Notes under the pieces: generated by a model | The model's database searches: none | Told to the model about the DNA's origin: nothing | The model's input: only the letters and a program-made list of their open reading frames with translations | Position numbers and translations under genes: made by a program | Part shown: positions 16,125 to 24,530 of the stretch, in pieces | How positions within the stretch are numbered: the first letter of the stretch is position 1 | Layout of the letters: each line of letters opens with the position of its first letter | Origin: Sphingobium sp. DEHP117 | Lineage (GTDB): Bacteria; Pseudomonadota; Alphaproteobacteria; Sphingomonadales; Sphingomonadaceae | Direction of reading: 5' to 3' | NCBI RefSeq assembly: GCF_030867385.1 | Contig: NZ_JAPFBJ010000004.1 | Coordinates: 213,516-277,515, forward strand | Length of the DNA stretch: 64,000 nt

Positions 16125-16154
16125 AGGGCGCACTTATACATCGCTGCGCGATGT
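16125..16154 (-). other. oriT: Origin of transfer (oriT), nic region
   Basis: The minus strand reads TAAGTGCGCCCT at 16136-16125, matching the RSF1010/Ti-class nic core, in which cleavage falls between G and CCCT (here between 16129 and 16128). Directly beside it is a 7-bp inverted repeat, ACATCGC (16138-16144) and GCGATGT (16148-16154), with a 3-nt loop, the arrangement seen in Ti plasmid oriT. It sits in the 276-nt gap between the divergent traC and traA genes, where Ti-type elements keep their oriT. Confidence 0.9.
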
Positions 16155-16280
16155 CATGCTTCTTAGGGGGTGCAAGAATGGAAGAAGCAGTTGCCGTTCA
16201 CCGTGATCACGCCTGGATAAGCAGTCTGCAGTGGCTCAGACCGTCTCCCAGCTTGGTTGCGCGGCAGTGATTGAGCGCTC

Positions 16281-19200
16281 ATGGCGATCTACCATTTCTC
16301 AGCGAAGATCATCAGCCGGGGGCGGGGCCAGTCCGCGCTGTGCGCTGCCGCCTATCGCCATGGCGCGGAAATGATGTTCGAACGCGAAGGGCGGATCGTT
16401 GCCTACACTGGCAAACACGAGGTTGTTCACACGGAATTTCTCATTCCCGATACTGCGCCGCACTGGGTTTCGGAATTATCATCGCTTTCGGCGAGCCAGG
16501 CTTCTGGAAAATTCTGGAACAGGGTCGAAAGTCATGAGCGGCGCAACGACGCGCAGCTCGCGCGCGAGATCGAGCTGGCGCTGCCAAAAGAATTGTCACG
16601 CGAGCAGAATATCGCGCTCCTGAAGGAATTTCTGATCGAGCATTATGTTTCAAGGGGCATGATTGCCGACGTCGCCTATCACGATCTTGAGCATAATCCG
16701 CACGCGCATATCATGCTGTCGCTCCGGCCGCTTCATGAGGACGGGTTTTCCTCTTCCCGTGTTCCGGTGCTGAGTGAAAATGGTCAGCCATTGCGCAGTG
16801 CTCCAAGCAAAAGCCATCCCAAGGGCCAGATCGTCTATGCCGACATTTTCGGCGGCGACTGGACGAAGAAGGACGCGCTTGCGGGTTGGCGCGAAAGCTG
16901 GGGGCAAGCCGTCAACTATGCGCTCGCCAAGGCGGGATTTGGACAGAGCATCGATCACCGCACTCTTGAGGCCCAGGGTATCGAGCTCGCCCCGTCTCGT
17001 CATCAGGGCCCCAATTGTCGCGGGATGGAAAGGCGCGGGCTGGAAGCGCCGCGCGTCGTCGTCGATCAGGAATTGCAGGTACAGAATATCGCGCGAATAG
17101 CGGCGAGGCCCGAATGCGTGCTGGAAGTTATCACGGCGCAGGAGAGCGTGTTCGATCGGCGCGATATGGCAAGGGCGCTGCACCGTTATGTTGATGATGC
17201 AGCCGCTTTCGGATCGCTACTCGCGCGGATCGAAACCTGCGCCGAGCTGGTTCCGATTGCGGCAGCCAGCTATAATGAGGCGGGCCAGGAAATAGCCGCC
17301 GCCCGCTACACCACGCGCGCAATGCTCGACCTTGAGCGAGCAATGCTGGCGAATGCCAGGGCGCTTGCCGAGCGAGGAGGCGAGGGCATAGTCGAGCTGC
17401 TTTGCGAGCAGAGTTTTGCGCGCAGCGCTGCAAACGGACTGGTGCTGAGCGATGAGCAGAAAGCCGCTGTCCGCTACATAACAGGCGAGAGCCAGCTCGC
17501 CCTTGTTGTGGGTAGGGCAGGGGCTGGCAAATCGACCATGTTGCGCGCGGCCCATCAATCCTGGGCGGCAGCGGGCAAAAGGGTATTTGGCGCCGCGCTC
17601 GCCGGGAAAGCGGTCCAGGGTCTACAAGAGTCGAGCGGCATCACGCAAGCACGCACCCTTGCCTCGTGGGAAGCGCGATGGGCGCGGGGGATAGACCGCC
17701 TGCAAAAAGGTGATGTGCTTGTCATCGACGAGGCCGGAATGATCGGCTCCCGCCAGCTCGCCTCGTTCCTCGGCATGGCGCGGGCGCAGGGCGTGAAGCT
17801 TGTTCTGGTCGGCGATCCCGAGCAGCTTCAACCCATCGCGGCGGGCGCTGCCTATCGCGCCGTCGCGGGCGCCGCGGGATATGTCGAGCTGACGGAAGTC
17901 CGGCGTCAGAAGAGCGCGTGGATGCGCGAGGCGACCATAGCTCTGGCGCTAGGACAGGTGGACAAAGCGTTCGAAGCCTATGGCAAGCATGGAGCAGTCC
18001 ATAGCTATGCGCTCAAGGATCATGCGATCGAGGACATGGCGCGCCAATGGGTTGCGGACCATGTGATGGGGCATGAGGCTTTTATGCTGGCCCATTCGCG
18101 CAACGAGGTCGCGGCGCTTAACGAGAGGGCGCGGGCCATGCTCGTCGAAGGAGGCCATCTGGGCGCGGCGGCTACATACAAGGTGGCGGGGAGGCAAGTC
18201 ATATTTGCGGTGCGCGAGCGCGTGCTCTTCCTACAGAATGACGCCGGCCTCAATGTCAAGAACGGGCAGTTCGGCACGGTGGTCAAGGCGAGAGATGGCA
18301 GGCTCGACATCGAGATCGTCGACCCCGATGGCGCCAAGCGTGTGGTCCGTGCGAGGGAGCAGATCTACAGCGCGCTCCAGCATGGCTACGCGACGACCGT
18401 TCACAAATCCCAGGGCATGACGGCCGCGCGCATCCATATGCTCGCGAGCCGGAGCTGGAATAGCAATCTCGCTTATGTCGGGCTGACCCGCCATAGCGAG
18501 CGCGCCGACATTTATTATGGCCGCAAAAGTTTCGCGGAAATGGGAGGGATCGCAACGGCGCTGGCGCGATCGGGGGCGAAGGGGATCAGCACCGATCATG
18601 AGGCGAGCGACCTTTACGCGCGGGCGGTCGACTATGGCGATCGGCGCGGCCATTTCACTCCGGCGGCCTGGGCGCAGAATATTGGCAGGATCATCGCCGC
18701 ACAGCGGGCGAAACTTGCCACGATGGCCGAAGCCTTGAGCGCCATTATGTCGCGGTTCGACGCCATGGGCCGCCGGTCTGCCCCAGAGGCGAGCGTTCTG
18801 GAGCTGGCGCCGCTGGTGCCGGCAGTCACGACATGGACGCAGACACCGCAGGCTGTGGGCGCCGGCGAGGCGATGAAGAGCCGGCAGGTGACCAGGAAAG
18901 TTGCCGAGATCGAAAAGGCGGCACTGCGGATCTGGGCCGAACCCAAAGCGATAGTGCAAAAATTGCTGCCGCTTGGAAGCCTCCCGGACGCGCAATTCGC
19001 CAGGGAAATGGCGGCGCTGCCCATGCGCGTATCGGAGCTGGGGGCCTTGCGACGCGCTGGTCTGCTCAGTCGACCTAAACAGCCGGAGGTCGGCGATATT
19101 CGCAACCTCCTGGGCGAGATCGGTTCCTATAGAAAAACCGTGCAGGCCATGACAGCGAAACTGGCTGCCGTTGAGCAGGAGCGGCGTTCGGTGCTGGCGA

Positions 19201-19502
19201 TTGCGGTTCCCGGCCTGTCGCCGTCTGCGCGCGCGCTGGTGGAAACACTCGCCGGCGTGCGCGCCCTTCACGGTGACGATGCATTGGACAGCGCCGTGCG
19301 CGCAGCAGCGCAAGCCCAGCCCCTTGAGGTGCAAGAGATTGCGCGGGCAGGGGAGGCGATCGCGCGCAGATTGGGTGGGATGAGCGCGCTCAATGATGAA
19401 GCCGGACGCCTCGAAAAACTCTGGTCTTTGAGGGGCGGATTTGATTCATTGCCTTTGCAGATGAGCGGAGGCGGTGATGGCGGGACAGCCGGGTTTCTTT
19501 GA
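16281..19502 (+). CDS. traA: Relaxase-helicase TraA (MobA/MobL type), 3' end replaced by IS
   Basis: The N-terminal third is the relaxase: MAIYHFSAKIISRGRGQSAL with the early tyrosine, and HNPHAHIMLSLRPL with the HxH metal-binding motif. From about residue 400 comes a TraI-type SF1 helicase: VVGRAGAGKSTMLRAAH (motif I), DVLVIDEAGMIGSRQ (II), VLVGDPEQLQPI (III), then GYATTVHKSQGMTA and LAYVGLTRHSERADIYYG (V-VI). It nicks oriT, pilots the strand and unwinds it. The frame runs into an IS5-type element whose left end is at 19401, so about the last 34 of 1073 residues are IS-derived. The native C terminus is lost, but both catalytic domains are intact. Confidence 0.93.
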   Translation: MAIYHFSAKIISRGRGQSALCAAAYRHGAEMMFEREGRIVAYTGKHEVVHTEFLIPDTAPHWVSELSSLSASQASGKFWNRVESHERRNDAQLAREIELALPKELSREQNIALLKEFLIEHYVSRGMIADVAYHDLEHNPHAHIMLSLRPLHEDGFSSSRVPVLSENGQPLRSAPSKSHPKGQIVYADIFGGDWTKKDALAGWRESWGQAVNYALAKAGFGQSIDHRTLEAQGIELAPSRHQGPNCRGMERRGLEAPRVVVDQELQVQNIARIAARPECVLEVITAQESVFDRRDMARALHRYVDDAAAFGSLLARIETCAELVPIAAASYNEAGQEIAAARYTTRAMLDLERAMLANARALAERGGEGIVELLCEQSFARSAANGLVLSDEQKAAVRYITGESQLALVVGRAGAGKSTMLRAAHQSWAAAGKRVFGAALAGKAVQGLQESSGITQARTLASWEARWARGIDRLQKGDVLVIDEAGMIGSRQLASFLGMARAQGVKLVLVGDPEQLQPIAAGAAYRAVAGAAGYVELTEVRRQKSAWMREATIALALGQVDKAFEAYGKHGAVHSYALKDHAIEDMARQWVADHVMGHEAFMLAHSRNEVAALNERARAMLVEGGHLGAAATYKVAGRQVIFAVRERVLFLQNDAGLNVKNGQFGTVVKARDGRLDIEIVDPDGAKRVVRAREQIYSALQHGYATTVHKSQGMTAARIHMLASRSWNSNLAYVGLTRHSERADIYYGRKSFAEMGGIATALARSGAKGISTDHEASDLYARAVDYGDRRGHFTPAAWAQNIGRIIAAQRAKLATMAEALSAIMSRFDAMGRRSAPEASVLELAPLVPAVTTWTQTPQAVGAGEAMKSRQVTRKVAEIEKAALRIWAEPKAIVQKLLPLGSLPDAQFAREMAALPMRVSELGALRRAGLLSRPKQPEVGDIRNLLGEIGSYRKTVQAMTAKLAAVEQERRSVLAIAVPGLSPSARALVETLAGVRALHGDDALDSAVRAAAQAQPLEVQEIARAGEAIARRLGGMSALNDEAGRLEKLWSLRGGFDSLPLQMSGGGDGGTAGFL

Positions 19503-20708
19503 TCTTTCGGACCGATACGAGGCGCTGAGCGCAGCGGGTGATCCGCTGGAGCGTTTGGCGTCGGTGGTGGATTTTGAGGTTTTCCGCGGGCCATTGATCG
19601 CGGCGCTTCGGCGCGGTCGGCGGACCAAGGGCGGACGGCCGCCGTTTGATCCGGTGCTCATGTTCAAAATTCTGGTGTTGCAGGCGCTCTATTCACTGTC
19701 GGACGAAGCGACCGAGTTTCAGATCAAGGATCGACTCTCGTTCCAGCGGTTCCTGGGCCTCGGGCTTGACGGCACGGTGCCGGATGCCACGACGATCTGG
19801 TTGTTCCGGGAACGCCTGGTGAAAGCCAAGGCAATCGATCGGCTGTTTGCCCGCTTCGATGCTGCGCTGACCGACCGGGGCTATCTAGCGATGGGTGGCC
19901 AGATCATCGACGCGACAGTCGTGCCCGCACCCAAGCAACGTAACACCGAGGCGGAGAAGACGGCGATCAAGGAAGGTCGTGTGCCCGAGGACTGGAAGCC
20001 GGCCAAGGCCCGACAGAAAGATCGTGATGCGCGCTGGTCGATCAAATACAGCAAGGCCAAGGTCAAGGAGGGCGCCGATCCCGGAGCGGCCCAAAAGTCC
20101 AGGGGGCCTGTCGATCTCGCCATTCCCATGTTCGGCTACAAGAACCATATCGGCATCGACAAGGCACACGGCCTGATCCGCACCTGGGATGCGAGCGCCG
20201 CCAATGCCCATGACGGGGCGCGGCTGCCGGTTCTGGTAAGCAAGCAGAACACCGCCTCCGGCGTCTGGGCGGACACCGCCTACAGGTCCAAGAAGAACGA
20301 GACCTTCCTGGAAAAGGGTATGTTCAAGAGCCATATCCACCAGAAGCGGTTGCCGAGACGGCCGTTGCCCGAACACATAGCCAGAGCCAATGCCAGGCGC
20401 TCCAAGGTTCGCGCCCACGTCGAGCATGTGTTCGCCGGACAGAAGCATCGCATGGGTCTGGTCGTACGCACCATCGGCATCGCCCGCGCCCGCATCAAGA
20501 TCGGCATGGCCAACCTCGCCTATAACTTCCAGCGTCTGATCTGGCTCGAAGGGAGAACTGCGCCCGCTTGATGCAAGAACGGCCCCAAAAGGGCCGGAAA
20601 GACACCAAAATCAGCAGAAAACCGACCAGGCAGGCCGCGCCGTCACGCCGCTGCCAACAGTCGCACAACAATCACACCAAAATCAGCCGGTTTTTCGAGG
20701 TGTCCAGC
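19401..20708 (+). mobile_element. IS5-family insertion sequence in traA 3' end
   Basis: Near-identical terminal inverted repeats bound the element: GCCGGACGCCTCGAAAAACT at 19401-19420 and its counterpart GCTGGACACCTCGAAAAACC read inward from 20708 (17 of 20 match). One transposase gene fills most of the 1308 bp. No clear target duplication is visible at the proposed ends. About 110 nt of non-coding DNA follow the transposase inside the element. Confidence 0.8.
19477..20571 (+). CDS. IS5-family transposase
   Basis: A 364-residue DDE transposase. The N-terminal DUF772-type domain reads PPFDPVLMFKILVLQALYSL followed by FQRFLGLGLDGTVPDATTIW. The catalytic core has GQIIDATVVPAPKQRN (first Asp), NAHDGARLPVLV and VWADTAYRSK (second Asp), and the C-terminal HVEHVFAGQKHRMGL (Glu). 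The ATG at 19477 is used; a GTG one codon upstream is possible. The length and motifs are complete, so it is probably active. Its insertion removed the natural end of traA. Confidence 0.9.
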   Translation: MAGQPGFFDLSDRYEALSAAGDPLERLASVVDFEVFRGPLIAALRRGRRTKGGRPPFDPVLMFKILVLQALYSLSDEATEFQIKDRLSFQRFLGLGLDGTVPDATTIWLFRERLVKAKAIDRLFARFDAALTDRGYLAMGGQIIDATVVPAPKQRNTEAEKTAIKEGRVPEDWKPAKARQKDRDARWSIKYSKAKVKEGADPGAAQKSRGPVDLAIPMFGYKNHIGIDKAHGLIRTWDASAANAHDGARLPVLVSKQNTASGVWADTAYRSKKNETFLEKGMFKSHIHQKRLPRRPLPEHIARANARRSKVRAHVEHVFAGQKHRMGLVVRTIGIARARIKIGMANLAYNFQRLIWLEGRTAPA

Positions 20709-20936
20709 CTTCGCGCAAAAGGTACGATCAGTCGCAAGTGATGAAAAGCACCATAAGTCCCTACACGCGATGTTGCGGGAAATATCCGCGATATACCGCA
20801 CTCAAAAGAGCATCAAAAGGCGTGAATCCGAAGATATTTCGATCACGCGGCAAGAGTATTTGAGCAAAAGGCCAAGGTTATAAGAAAAGGGTCATGAAAT
20901 GGCGAATAGGTAATCATTGCGTATAAAGGTCAATGT

Positions 20937-22625
20937 ATGAGCAATTCTGTCAGTCTTTCTCCCATAACGATACGGGAATTTTCTGAGCCTGATCGAGCGG
21001 CGGTGCAGGAGGCCGTTGTGCGCGCCGTGGAAGACGATCCGGAGCGCTTTTTGAAGCGCTATGTCGAGCATCCGGAATCGCATGAAGGCCGCTATATATC
21101 GGCCGATCTTTTCAAGGAAATGTTCGACGCGTTTGCCCAGAGCAAGGAAGCGCGCGGCCGCTATAACACGCCGGTTCATAATGCGGCGGCTGTGCTCTCG
21201 GCGGAGCAATTTCGCAAGGTAGTGCATGCGCCGCACTCTCCTGGTGAGCATGTTCTCTTTCTGACCGGCATACCTGGCGCGGGGAAAACCTCGACCATTG
21301 TGCGCAGCGGCGCGCTTCCCAGTGATGTTCGCCTGGTCTTCGAAGGCCAGATGAGCAACCCCAGAACCGGCCTCGAAAAGATCGGCATGGTGATCGATGC
21401 GGGCTTGAAGCCGCTCATCCTCGTCGTCCATCCAACGCCCGAAAATGCCCTCGACAACACGCTGCAGCGCTTCGTCGAATATGGCCGTGGTGCAGGATTG
21501 GGGATCATGGCGGCGATCCAGGGAAATCTGCCGGCCAGCCTCGAAGCAATTCACGCCCGATATGGCGACAGGATAGCGTTGGAGATCAAAGATGTTCGTG
21601 ACAGAAATGCCGTCATTTCCTATAGTGGATGGGAGCATTTGCCCATTCTCCGATCGGAGGGAAGCCGTGACCAAATCTACGAACGTCTCGTCGCCGCCCT
21701 CAACGCGCAGCGCGAAGCCGGAGCCATCAGCCAGGCAGCCTATGACCAGGCCTTCGGACGCGTCCAGCCCGAGCCTGCGCTCCTGGCTGGACAGCATGGA
21801 CAAGGGCATCGAGGAGATGCACCGGGACGAGAACATCCGCAAATCAGTGGCGAAGCGTCTCTCCTAACGCCTATTAAGCCGTTCATCCCTGGAGATGGGG
21901 AAGCCGTTAAACCGCTCATAGTGCCGGACCGCACACAGGCAGAGCGGATGGCCGGCGTCGTCGACAATGAAAATGTCGTTCGAAGCGCGATCGACATGAA
22001 CGCGAAGCTTTGCGCGACATTCAAGCATCCTGACGTCGCGCTCGCTCTTGTGGAAAACGCGATCCGTACTGCGCCTCCCGGCTCGGAGCGGGCGCATGTA
22101 GAAGCGACGGCACTCAAACAGGTCCGATCACTTGAACTGCGGGGATCGGACCGTCTCCTCGATTTCCAGGGTCGTGCCGCGAGGAGCGCCGCCAGGCAGG
22201 AATTGCCGGGAGCAATCGACAGCATCAAACACCATACCCTGAGCGTTGAGCACCATGCGAAGCATGGCGATCGCGAGCATTTAAGCCTGCAAAAGCAATG
22301 TGCCGTTGCAATTCCCGACGCCTCCCCGGAGCTTCGCGCGCTGCTTGCAGCGCCTGACGCGCAGAGTTTTGCAGCAACCCTGCGCGCCGGCGACAAAGAG
22401 GAGATCCTTGGCAATGCCGAGTCACTCCTTGCCAGCATCGAAGCGCGCATAGGCAATGCGCGAAGCTCCGAGGATGGCGCCAGGATCGGCGTCAGCGAAG
22501 GCCAGTTGGCACATTTGCGCTCTTTGAAAAGCGCTCTGCATCGTGTCGAGCAGCGCGCCCAGACGATCGAGGAAAGCCCCTCGATCAACAAATCCGAGAA
22601 GGAGGGTCCGCGCCTTGTCCGGTAA
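20937..22625 (+). CDS. Zeta-toxin-like P-loop protein in the tra operon, frame disturbed
   Basis: The frame is open for 562 codons. Residues 25-270 resemble zeta-type P-loop kinases: HVLFLTGIPGAGKTSTIVRS (Walker A) and FEGQMSNPRTGLEKI, with LKPLILVVHPTPENALDNT later. Zeta toxins phosphorylate UDP-sugars, but no epsilon antitoxin is present here and the gene sits between traA and traF, so a transfer role is more likely. From about 21768 to 21867 coding character switches to the +1 frame. Codon third positions there are about 90 percent GC against about 36 percent in the long frame. The kinase probably ended at 21867 before a one-base insertion, and the rest (to 22625) is a separate helical, acidic protein. 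Confidence 0.7.
   Translation: MSNSVSLSPITIREFSEPDRAAVQEAVVRAVEDDPERFLKRYVEHPESHEGRYISADLFKEMFDAFAQSKEARGRYNTPVHNAAAVLSAEQFRKVVHAPHSPGEHVLFLTGIPGAGKTSTIVRSGALPSDVRLVFEGQMSNPRTGLEKIGMVIDAGLKPLILVVHPTPENALDNTLQRFVEYGRGAGLGIMAAIQGNLPASLEAIHARYGDRIALEIKDVRDRNAVISYSGWEHLPILRSEGSRDQIYERLVAALNAQREAGAISQAAYDQAFGRVQPEPALLAGQHGQGHRGDAPGREHPQISGEASLLTPIKPFIPGDGEAVKPLIVPDRTQAERMAGVVDNENVVRSAIDMNAKLCATFKHPDVALALVENAIRTAPPGSERAHVEATALKQVRSLELRGSDRLLDFQGRAARSAARQELPGAIDSIKHHTLSVEHHAKHGDREHLSLQKQCAVAIPDASPELRALLAAPDAQSFAATLRAGDKEEILGNAESLLASIEARIGNARSSEDGARIGVSEGQLAHLRSLKSALHRVEQRAQTIEESPSINKSEKEGPRLVR
21768..21867 (+). other. True coding frame at the end of the zeta-like domain
   Basis: In the frame one base ahead of the long open frame this segment reads SLRSWLDSMDKGIEEMHRDE and then NIRKSVAKRLS before TAA at 21865. 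Composition and codon use are those of a real protein. Removing one C from the CCC at about 21765-21767 would join it to the upstream kinase as RVQPSLRSWLD. It is thus the natural C terminus. Confidence 0.7.
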
Positions 22626-22629
22626 CGCA

Positions 22630-23175
22630 ATGCCCTCTGACATGCCCCAGCGCAGGAAATATGTCATGGTCGCCGGCGTAGCCCTTTTTGCCGTCCTGGC
22701 GACCACCGCAATGGCCTGGTCGCAAGGCATCATGATCAATGAAACACCGAGCTTTCCGCAAGGTATCTATCAGAAATATCCACGGGAGGCCAGGGTGAGG
22801 CGAGGCCAGATGGTTGTCGCCTGCCCACCGGACGAACCGATATATCGTCTCGCATTACAACGCCATTATCTGAGGCCCGGATTGTGCCCCAGCGGCACGG
22901 AGCCGCTTATCAAGAAGGTGGTGGGGCTGCCGGGTGACAGCGTGACCGTTGGCAGCAAGGTCAGTGTGAACGGCGCCGTTATAGCCAACAGCAATGTTTA
23001 TCCAACCGATGGCGACAATCGGCCGATGAAGGCGTGGAGCAGCGGAGAAGTGCCAGCGGGGCAGCTATTCCTTATGTCGGATTACAGGGAGGACAGTTTT
23101 GACAGCCGATATACAGGACCGCTCCCGGATCACGCCGTCGTTGCGTACATTAGGCCGCTATGGACGTACGATTGA
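22630..23175 (+). CDS. traF: Conjugal transfer peptidase TraF (S26 family)
   Basis: A 181-residue protein with one N-terminal membrane segment (VMVAGVALFAVLATTAMAWS). The S26 signal-peptidase fold follows: NETPSFPQGIYQ with the catalytic Ser, LIKKVVGLPGDSVTV with the Lys, and a C-terminal GQLFLMSDYREDSFDSRYTG. In Ti/RP4 systems TraF matures or cyclises the pilin, so its likely substrate is the VirB2 pilin encoded at 41752. The ATG at 22630 follows the preceding stop by 4 nt. Confidence 0.9.
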   Translation: MPSDMPQRRKYVMVAGVALFAVLATTAMAWSQGIMINETPSFPQGIYQKYPREARVRRGQMVVACPPDEPIYRLALQRHYLRPGLCPSGTEPLIKKVVGLPGDSVTVGSKVSVNGAVIANSNVYPTDGDNRPMKAWSSGEVPAGQLFLMSDYREDSFDSRYTGPLPDHAVVAYIRPLWTYD

Positions 23176-24325
23176 GCTCAAATTATCGGCACTTTGCAGC
23201 AAATCCTGGTTCGCGCTGGGGCTTTTGCTGGCGGCTGTGTCCTGGTCGGGCGATATCCGGTTGATGCCTGTGGCGAGCTTGATGCCGCTCTTATGGTCGA
23301 TCGCGCCCACACGTCCAAAAGCGACCCTCTTCGCGCTTGGCTATCACGCCGGCGCGAGCTGGTCGCTTATCGCCGGGATAGTGCGTGTTCTCGATACCGG
23401 CGCATTGAGCGCGATCGCCCTATGGCTCTTGGGCAGTGCCATGCCCGCCTCGGTCTATGGACTGCTGCACTCTCATGACAAAAAATCGCAGCCAGTTCGC
23501 TTTGCGCTGGCTATGATATTCTGTGCCTTCCCCCCGATCCTTACAGGCTGGGCCAATCCGATCACTATCGCAGGTCTGTGGTTCCCAGGTTTCGCATGGG
23601 CGGGCCTGTTGGCGACACTGATCATATTGGCTGCGCTCGCCAGCAAGATCGATCTGCCATTCAAGATTCTGGCGATCATCATGCTCACGATTTTTGGCGC
23701 ACTCTCCTATCGTTCACCCGCTGCAATCAAACTCACCGGGCATATGACCCATGAAGATTACTCTTCAGGCGGGCTCGATGGCCACGAATATGAGCGGCTG
23801 CAAAGTGCAGCAAACCTGGTTGCCGCCGATCGAGCAGTCATACATGTCTTTCCCGAAGGCTATGCCGGTTTATGGGGGCGCGGCTCAGAGATATTCTGGC
23901 TTGATATGATGGACCAGGCCGATCCTCATGCGCTCGTCGTTATGGGCGCGTTCAGCCCTCTCCCTCATGGCGGCTATGAGAATATTGCCGTTGTTCTCGA
24001 TCGCGGCCGTGCTCAGCTTATCAAGCAGCGTATGCCCGTTCCCTTGGGCATGTGGAAGCCTTGGAGCGCAGCAAGCGTGCCGGCCACATTTTTTCGCGGT
24101 TCAACTGTTGACACCAGCAAGGGCCGAATTGCTGTGCTGAATTGCTATGAGATTGTCGTTGTCTGGACGGTCCTCGATACGATGATCGACCACCCCAGCG
24201 TGCTGCTGGGCATCGGCAATGTCTGGTGGGGCAGAGGCACAAACATCGGACTTATCCAGTCCGAAATCCTGACCGCATGGGGGAGGTTATACAATGTACC
24301 GACCGCGCTCAGCCTCAATGAATAA
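23099..24325 (+). CDS. traB: Conjugal transfer protein TraB (Ti type)
   Basis: A 408-residue membrane protein with several hydrophobic segments in the first 200 residues (ALGLLLAAVSWSG, ALAMIFCAFPPILTGWANPI). A carbon-nitrogen-hydrolase-like domain follows: VIHVFPEGYAGLWG with the Glu, and GRIAVLNCYEIVVVW with the candidate Cys. This is the layout of Ti plasmid TraB, which resembles apolipoprotein N-acyltransferase and improves transfer. The TTG start at 23099 has GGGAGG about 9 nt upstream and overlaps traF by 77 nt. Confidence 0.85.
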   Translation: MTADIQDRSRITPSLRTLGRYGRTIELKLSALCSKSWFALGLLLAAVSWSGDIRLMPVASLMPLLWSIAPTRPKATLFALGYHAGASWSLIAGIVRVLDTGALSAIALWLLGSAMPASVYGLLHSHDKKSQPVRFALAMIFCAFPPILTGWANPITIAGLWFPGFAWAGLLATLIILAALASKIDLPFKILAIIMLTIFGALSYRSPAAIKLTGHMTHEDYSSGGLDGHEYERLQSAANLVAADRAVIHVFPEGYAGLWGRGSEIFWLDMMDQADPHALVVMGAFSPLPHGGYENIAVVLDRGRAQLIKQRMPVPLGMWKPWSAASVPATFFRGSTVDTSKGRIAVLNCYEIVVVWTVLDTMIDHPSVLLGIGNVWWGRGTNIGLIQSEILTAWGRLYNVPTALSLNE

Positions 24326-24530
24326 ACTGGGCTTAGCGGGTCCACTGCTTCTGATCTTATGGTTTAGGCCATTCTTGCGTCAACACGCCGTATTCCTCTG
24401 GATCGGTGGCGGCGGTGTTCGACAGCGACAGCGTGGAAGCACTGAGCGCAGGCCCAGATCGCCAACATTGCTGCAATCCGCTGGCTTGAACTTGATCGTC
24501 AAAACCGATCGTTCGTTCAGCCGAGTATAA
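24318..24530 (+). pseudogene. Possible 5' stub of a TraH-like gene
   Basis: ATG at 24318 overlaps the traB stop and opens MNKLGLAGPLLLILWFRPFL, a signal-like start where Ti-type operons carry traH. After about 15-20 residues the composition changes, and the DNA beyond about 24360 appears to belong to the convergent E1-like gene region. The tra operon was probably cut here when the defence-like island was inserted. Confidence 0.3.
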
